Both the position numbers and the translations under genes were made by a program. DNA of 64,000 bases. Origin: Lytechinus variegatus. Taxonomy: Eukaryota; Echinodermata; Echinoidea; Temnopleuroida; Toxopneustidae. Within the stretch, counting starts at the first letter, position 1. Each line of letters opens with the position of its first letter. Location of the stretch: contig NC_054752.1 in NCBI RefSeq assembly GCF_018143015.1, positions 3,038,001-3,102,000 of the forward strand, in the 5' to 3' direction. The notes below the pieces were generated by a model. That model searched no databases and had not been told where the DNA came from. It was given only the letters and a program-made list of their open reading frames with translations. This document shows, piece by piece, positions 57,701 through 64,000 of the stretch.

Positions 57701-60700
57701 ATCAGGGTTGTTTTAACAGTGTAACACGCAAGAGAATAATTGTGGAACTTGTGCGCTCTTGATCTTTGGGGTATTTTTGAAGTGTTTTCGGTAAACTCAA
57801 CAGTGCACCTTGCTGCTGTATTAAATTTGTTAATGTTGATAATAATAATAATAGCTTTTTATATAGCACTCTTCCCATAGCTCAAACCGCTTTAAAGCAT
57901 ATTATTACCCTGGTCATCGGATCCTGGCTTACCTGCATACAATGTATGCCCTTCTTCACTCCCTGGGGAGCATTCTACAAGAGTTCCAAGACTCAATTGC
58001 TAGGCATACTACATAGGCTTTCGCATCCTACCAGGTACCATATAATTAGAACCTGAGTAGAAAGTTGCAGTGTGGATTAACGCCTTGCCAAAGGACACTA
58101 TACAGTGCGTATCAAAAAAAAATTACACTTTGAAAAAGCCATGGGAATTAAAAAAATATACAACGTGTGGGTAATTTTTTCACATATATTCTTGGGTTTG
58201 GGTCTCATCTATCCAATGAAAGTAAAAGTTTTGACAGAATGTCACACTTGAGTGAGCACTGTCTATTTTTGTAAAGCTCGCAGAAATCTGTTTGCGCAGA
58301 AATGCTCGTTTTCACACTGTGTCAAGGGTATAGGGCGAAATCAAACTTACCCTGCGAAACATTTTTCATACATTTCCCTTGCACTTTTAGTCAATTGAAA
58401 TAAAACGGATACATTCAAGCAGTTTGTAACAATTTTACCATCCAAATTGAATTTTCAACACTTAGTAAGCACATCTTACTACCCCTTTTGTGCCAGCTGG
58501 ATCTGAGGACATAACTGAATCTGAACAAAAGTTTATATCAGACATCTCCAGCATTTTTCACTAAGTTTTTATCATATAAAGTGGGTTTTCATTTCATTTT
58601 TTATTGAATACTTGTTTCTCCATACTTTTCCCAAGCTTGACAATGATTTACAAAATGAAAATCAAGCCTAAGCCATTTCATGTAATCACAGCTCAGTGTA
58701 AACCAAATATCGTCACGATGGCCTCGGTGTGTGGGGGAGTGGGGTGGGGCGCAATGCACTTTTCGAAATGTTTTGGGCAAGGAAGCAAGTTTTAAAAGGT
58801 ACAAGATATCTTTAAATCAATTTTACTAGTTAAATTCCACGTGTTATTCATGATTAAGGTCTACTTTTATTCGCATAACTATTTCAAAGTTCAGCGCAAA
58901 TAATTTTTCACTAACTTTTCAAAAGTAAGTGGTGCTCACTCAAGCGGAAATATTTTTCGACAGTTATTTCGTCACTTGCTTAAATTGATCAATACCAATG
59001 TTAAAATGTGGAAAAATCTTCAGGATGTTACAAATTTATAATTTTACAGGATTTTTTCTAAGTGTGAACTTTTTTTTGATACGCACTGCAGACCGCGGTG
59101 GGATTCGAAAACACGACTCTCTATTTTCAAGGCGAGAGTCAGAACCACTGCACCACGGCTCTCCCAAAATTGATGGGTGTCACATCCCATTTTAGAAATA
59201 CTTACCCCTATTGGCAAGAAACTCCTCAAAGAAAACATCCCACGATTCATACTTCGGAAGTCCCGGAATATAACGACAGAAGTGGTAATAGGAGACAGCC
59301 GTATCCTTCGGGTTTCTGGCAATGTAAATCACCTGAAATTGAAGCATCTCAATCACCTTAGTATAGAGTGACTTAAGAGTGACATCGTGACTTTTTGATT
59401 GTCTTTGATGCTTTGTTTCATTTTGTTTTTGTTTTCTGGATTTTGCAGATGAGGATATAACATTTAAAAAACCTAAATCCATGTTAATTTTTCAACCGCC
59501 TTATTTATTTCCTCATGTTTTCATTTATTTAACGTCTTGTGATTATGGTAAATAGGCCTGTAGAATGTACTTTTTTCTGTTTGTTTGTGTATTTGTTTTT
59601 TAGCTTTGGGGCGGGGGTGGGTTCATGTTTACATATTGAGATACTGGTGATTGTTGGACTTTATATTTATATGTACAGCAGCTCTGGCAACTCTTATTTA
59701 AATATTGTGTGAAAAAATAGATGAAGAGAACAATGGTAGGCGTAGCTTAAATCAAGGTTCCCCAGAGCTATATCCTCTTTGGTAAAATTGGTGATGCCGA
59801 AAACTGTCTCTGTCGGGAATCGAACCCGGGCCCCCAGCTTTGAGCGCCGGTGCCTTAGCCACTAGACCACAAAGATGGGTTAGTGGCTAGGGCGACCCCG
59901 CTATTGCTTTGATAGAGTACACGTAATAGCTTTGATCCAGCTGAGGCATGGCGGCTTGTCATTGTTCAAAACCAACCTTCACCTGAAAAAGGAAATTATA
60001 ATTGGTATTGTGTCGAAAATCTGTATACATGTATTTGACGGTCAGTCTAATCGGGGTCGCCCTAGCCACTAACCCGTCTCTGTGGTCTAGTGGTTAAGGC
60101 ACCGGCGTTCAAAGCTGGGGGCCCGCGGGTTCTATTCCCGGAACACACATTTTTTCGGCATCACCAATTTTTCCAAAGGGTAGATAGCTCTGGGGAACCT
60201 AGATTTAAGCTACGCCTACCATTGTTCTCTTCATCCATTTCTATCACACTACATATATATATATATATATATATACAGCCAGAAAAGGAGTATACTTCAA
60301 AGAAATGGGAAGCTGCGTGAAGTAATTTGTTGTTCGTTGTGAATTGTTCTACCAAAGAAAAAAATCACCACTCGGTCAGCACCTAAAGGCCTACGTGACG
60401 ACCTCTAATTATTCTCGGTTATCTATGTTGTGTTCCGGTTCCAAAATGTTAGTTCATCGGATACTCTAAGCGTCAAATGAAAGAAAACATACCCCTTGGT
60501 GATCAAGCTTTCAAAGTATTCGAGTTTAAAATGGGCAGTACCTTGCGGAGGCCCGCCCTATATTTGTTGTGTATTTAATTTATCTTTACCTTTGCTTTCG
60601 GATCATCAGTTCGAATACCCGGGGGTAGGAATGGCGAGTGACAGTGAGATTTGAGCATCCTTGGAGATGGCATCTTCTCGGCCAAATCAACAAATGCTGG

Positions 60701-63700
60701 TGATGTCTGAAATGTTGCAATAAATGGATATTCATTACAATGACGTTATACTCAATATCGATCTTTAATTCCAAAACGTTCACGGAAATATTTGTTCTAC
60801 TTACACGTGGCATAACGGTTGTATATTCAATATTAGCCAAGAAATAATAGTTGGATTTATACAGTGCTTTTTGCCAAGGAATACTTAGGTCAATTATAAT
60901 TTCCCCTACTGTAGCTCGAGCTACCCCTTCATCGGCAACGCTCAGTCTACTCAAGGTTTCAATCTTACCGGATACCCTTAGTGAATACTCCTCACCTGAG
61001 TCGATGTTAGCTATTTCTTGCTGAAGGGAAACCTGTCATGGTTGGCGTTTGAATCCACGACATTCCCAACAATTTATAAAATACAAAAAGCGAAATGAGC
61101 TTTTTTCTTCAAATTAATTTTGTGACAGTTTGACCATGATAGTTAATCTACATTTAGTTTCCTCTCTAGGTGATATTGTATTGATTCCTGCAGAAGATCA
61201 CCTTTAACACATTTCTGTACAAAGAAATTATACAAGAAAGCAATGATACAGAGATTGCATCATATTGTAAAAAATTATTATAATTTTTCATGCTTGAAAG
61301 GCATGGTTTATATCAAAATTATTTTTGAAAGATAATCATCAGAAACCTAATATAGTAACAATCTAATTCAGACATTTTCATTATACATTTGTCCCTCATA
61401 AACATTATTATCCTGCAGAAACTCCCAGTTGTGTGTCGTATATAGCTCATCGCCGCATTAGTCAAATTGAATTTAGCCATGAATATCATATCAGGTTTCC
61501 CATCTTAACTTGTTGTACATGACACGCTCCTTTATTTTATCCTGTAATGTATTTAAATTATGAATTTAGTCATCTTTCATCGTTATGAGCTTTGATATAA
61601 AATATACTTTATTCATGACGTCATCACATTGCCATCATGGAGGCTGAATGCAAGCATTGCTGTGATTGTGGATTGCAGCTGACAACTATCAATTTACACT
61701 TTTTCCTCTATCCTCTGAGGGAGGGCGCTGTGAGATTATATGACGTCAGATCAAAAAAAATATTATTAAAAAAAAAATACATTCGATCTCTACTTACGGC
61801 AATGTTAAGAATGTCTTGCAAAAACTCAAGAAATGGGACCTTCGTCATAAGATGGGCGCCTTCTTGCTGACTGGCATCTCCGTCATGTTTAATCAACATA
61901 CACAGATGCTCTACCCACGTTGTACCTTAACAGTTGGCAAAGAAATTAAAATAAAACTGAACATAGAAAAAAAAATGAAGTCTTATTCTTCATCTTCTGT
62001 TGATTACCTCCAGTCCTGGAGAACTGCGGTATCCAGTGGATACGCAGAAAAGGTGATTTGATAAAAAAAGTGTTGATTAGTTATGCAGAGGTCCACGCCA
62101 ATGATCCTACTCCGGTTAGTTCAATACCTTTTGATTTTATTACAACATATTTGGTTGTTACTTTTGCAATCATTGGTGCTGTGTTTCCGAAGCTTGTGAC
62201 ACTAGACACTTTCCGCACAACAACCCGAATGGACAAACAAAAACTGTCCTGCAACGCAAATTGTGTGACATGAGAAATTTCAACTTTTCGCAACCACAAC
62301 GCGGACAATAGATCTGCGGTTCGAGTGCAAAATTGTAGATGGTACTATGGTAACAGCGACAGGTCCGATTTGGGACGACTTTTTTACAACCATCAAGAGC
62401 CACATGGCCGTGGTCGTTGATCTCGAGAGGGCCTCTGTAGAAGCAACAGTCAAACAGCACGCCTCTAGATAGATTCTTACATTGCTTACACTTCGTCCAG
62501 GGAGCCTATGCCCCCCAAAACAGGATTTATAAAAAGATTTTCATCAAAATATAGGGCTTTAATGGATTCAGGTTTTGAAAATAAATATAATATAGTAATC
62601 AACAACACCTCGGTATAAGTTGAAATCTTGTCCCCTATTTTGGGGAAGTAAATCATAAAGCCTATGGGCCATAATGGCTTGCCGTTTGTGTAGGAGGAGC
62701 CAAAGGAAAAAAAACCCGCTGTTGCCATAGTAGCAGCAAGAATTTTGCACACGAACCGCATATCTAATGTCAGCGTTTTTAAATTTGTTGGTGCGAAAAG
62801 TCCGAACCACTTAATAGTACCCCCTTTTTACTCAAATAAAATTTGAAAATACAATTGATATACATGCAAGTGACCTTATATCTTTGCTTATTTTTCTAAA
62901 GACAACTTCTTTTTCTAAAGACAAATGAAGTTGTTTAAAAGTTGTGTAGATGTTATCATCTTTAAGCATGATATGGGAGCTTTATCCGGAAAATACTCTG
63001 TAAGGAGCTGCTCTGCACGATCCTGTAATTCACATAGTTTACCAGAGCATGCCAAAGCAGGTGAGATGCCTTCTAAGCTACAGCAGAAACATGTGCATGG
63101 GTGTCATCCCGGGATGGGGGGAAATATTCCCACAATTTCACTTGGAAAATGGCCTTGGTTATCAACCCCCCCCCCCCCATCCCGCCCCCCATAATTTACG
63201 ATCGAATATCATAGCATTTATTATGAATCATGTGAGAAGTATGACTATGATATTCAGGATAAGGAACCCCTCTCCGTAACCATATCAACTTTGGTTACAA
63301 GCTTTTATCGTTCCAGTCGTAGCGTATTCCGATCTTTAACGGATCTTAGACAGATCGTATGAAGTGGTCTGACGATACTCATTGGCGGTACTAACCTATA
63401 AAGAGGGAACACAGCATAGCGTATGGGAACTTTTTTAAAATGAAAAATCGAATGAAGTGAACGAGAAAAAAAATCGACATTTTTAAAACGAAAATGTGAT
63501 TTTGAGATAGATTTTGACATATTATTCCTAATAAAACATCGTGTTCCCCCTTTACCCTTCGCTATTCTTACTACTTCTTTCTTGATTGTTCAGCACCCCC
63601 CCCCCCCCCCTTTCACCAACTCGTTAAAAACAACATACCTGACTTGGGATAGGTTACTATGAAGAGATCATCGGGTCGACACTCAAACACCCTGACACGA

Positions 63701-63804
63701 TCTATCACATCCTTGCGCATGATGTTGGCCATAATGACGCCTTCATACTCGTAGCAATCCTTGACCACGCAATCGGGAACTTTAGTTGAAAATCCTGAAC
63801 TCAT
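54741..63804 (-). CDS. Cytosolic sulfotransferase (SULT), tandem copy C, seven coding exons
   Basis: The third and most diverged copy. Coding exons in gene order are 63639-63804, 61798-61925, 60590-60706, 59206-59332, 57081-57175, 55563-55761 and 54741-54847, giving 312 residues with the same phases as A and B. The PAPS loop [29 protein letters not shown] and RKGVVGDWK are intact. Substitutions from A cluster in exon 1 (VIMANIMRK, DRVRVFEC), exon 2 (WVEHLC, ASQQEG, LMTKV, EFLQDIL), exon 4 (CRYIPGLPKYE) and exon 5 (PQGSWF). In SULT structures the exon 2 and exon 4 segments help line the acceptor pocket, so a shifted substrate range is possible but not shown. It is the most compact gene, about 9 kb, with a C-specific SINE in intron 5 and a MITE in intron 4. 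The window ends about 200 bp upstream of its ATG, so its promoter is not included. Confidence 0.92.
55974..56261 (-). mobile_element. Full-length tRNA-derived SINE specific to copy C
   Basis: About 288 bp, flanked by an 8-bp duplication ATTGCTAA (55966-55973 and 56262-56269); B has a single GATTGTTAAG at the site. The minus-strand head begins GGAGCGTTGTGGCCCAGTGG with an A box and has the B box GGTTCGAATCC. The 3' end is AAGCGCTATATAATCAAGTA followed by TAATTATTATTA. Both promoter boxes look intact, so it is probably young. Confidence 0.85.
56375..56715 (-). mobile_element. tRNA-derived SINE, family 2, intron 5 (C)
   Basis: Same insertion with an expanded ATAATAATA/ACAATAATC tail. Its body is closer to A than to B. 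Confidence 0.65.
57435..57721. mobile_element. CACTGTTA MITE in intron 4 of copy C
   Basis: An independent 287-bp insertion. CACTGTTAG...TTTTAACAGTG is flanked by TA at 57433-57434 and 57722-57723. The empty site in A reads CCATACTAACACGC near 13915, which fixes both ends and the TA duplication. Confidence 0.85.
57839..59165 (-). mobile_element. tRNA-derived SINE, family 3, split, intron 4 (C)
   Basis: SINE halves at 57839-58102 and 59089-59165. C keeps the original tail (GATAATAATAATAATAGC) and about 110 bp that A and B both lack, showing A and B are sisters. Confidence 0.7.
58103..59088. mobile_element. Tc1/mariner-like non-autonomous element (C)
   Basis: Orthologue of 14185-15175, with termini CAGTGCGTATC and GATACGCACTG. 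Confidence 0.8.
59704..60251. mobile_element. Inverted-repeat element with two tRNA-Glu-like units (C)
   Basis: Orthologue of 15793-16337. The minus-strand unit has loop GCTCAAA in place of GTTCAAA; the plus-strand unit is unchanged. Confidence 0.8.
60845..61074 (-). mobile_element. Old SINE, intron 2 (C)
   Basis: Orthologue of 16929-17160. Confidence 0.6.
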
Positions 63805-64000
63805 ACTGATGCTGCCTGCAAAGCATGTAACGTCATAAGGGGTTATGGAAGCTTAAAGGTGCCGCAACAACCAATATCATATAACAGCAAAATAATCAGG
63901 AAACAAGATGTTGGGTCTAGCCATGTCGAGTCCTTCAGGAGAGATGATTAGATGACTGAATCTCAGATCTAGTCGTGTTAACATCCTTTAGAATAGCTGA

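Noticed and set aside
1-64000. Retrovirus-like, LTR or Polinton element
   Set aside because: No long terminal direct repeats, gag, integrase, capsid or polymerase B motifs were seen. The reverse transcriptases present belong to LINEs.

Overview
This window is AT-rich eukaryotic DNA from a repeat-laden animal genome. The only host genes I can support are three tandem copies of one cytosolic sulfotransferase (SULT) gene, all on the minus strand. Each has seven coding exons and encodes a 312-residue protein. The LINE, SINE and MITE content, and a foldback transposon resembling the sea-urchin TU type, suggest a marine invertebrate deuterostome, most likely an echinoderm. That placement is inference. 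I see no bacterial, plasmid, CRISPR or virus-like element.

Layout: SULT copy A has exons between 6009 and 20060, copy B between 28418 and 45737, and copy C between 54741 and 63804. The array repeats a unit made of 3' flank, gene and 5' flank. Unit joins lie near 21432 and 47186. Each 3' flank holds CA-rich sequence, a 102-104 bp minisatellite, CACTGTTA MITEs, a larger MITE and a tRNA-derived SINE. Each upstream flank of A and B holds degenerate GATC-rich repeats and a MITE beginning GGGGAG.

A and B are the closest pair. Sequence from about 3.0 to 25.4 kb matches about 25.4 to 51.2 kb almost continuously once a few large insertions are set aside, which implies one recent tandem duplication. 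Short patches where A matches C better than B, or B matches C better than A, point to later gene conversion or unequal exchange.

The paralogues act as empty-site controls and give exact ends and target duplications for several insertions: a CR1/Jockey-group LINE in A (7159-12696), an L2-like LINE in B (28813-31780), a foldback transposon in B (40947-44287), a 2.56-kb DNA transposon with eight copies of a 16-mer in B (34381-36940), and a SINE, a MITE and a 1.24-kb element in C.

How the genes work together: the three predicted enzymes keep the PAPS-binding motifs and a catalytic His, so all look functional. They would transfer sulfate from PAPS to small hydroxylated or amine acceptors in the cytosol. 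The substrate cannot be read from sequence.
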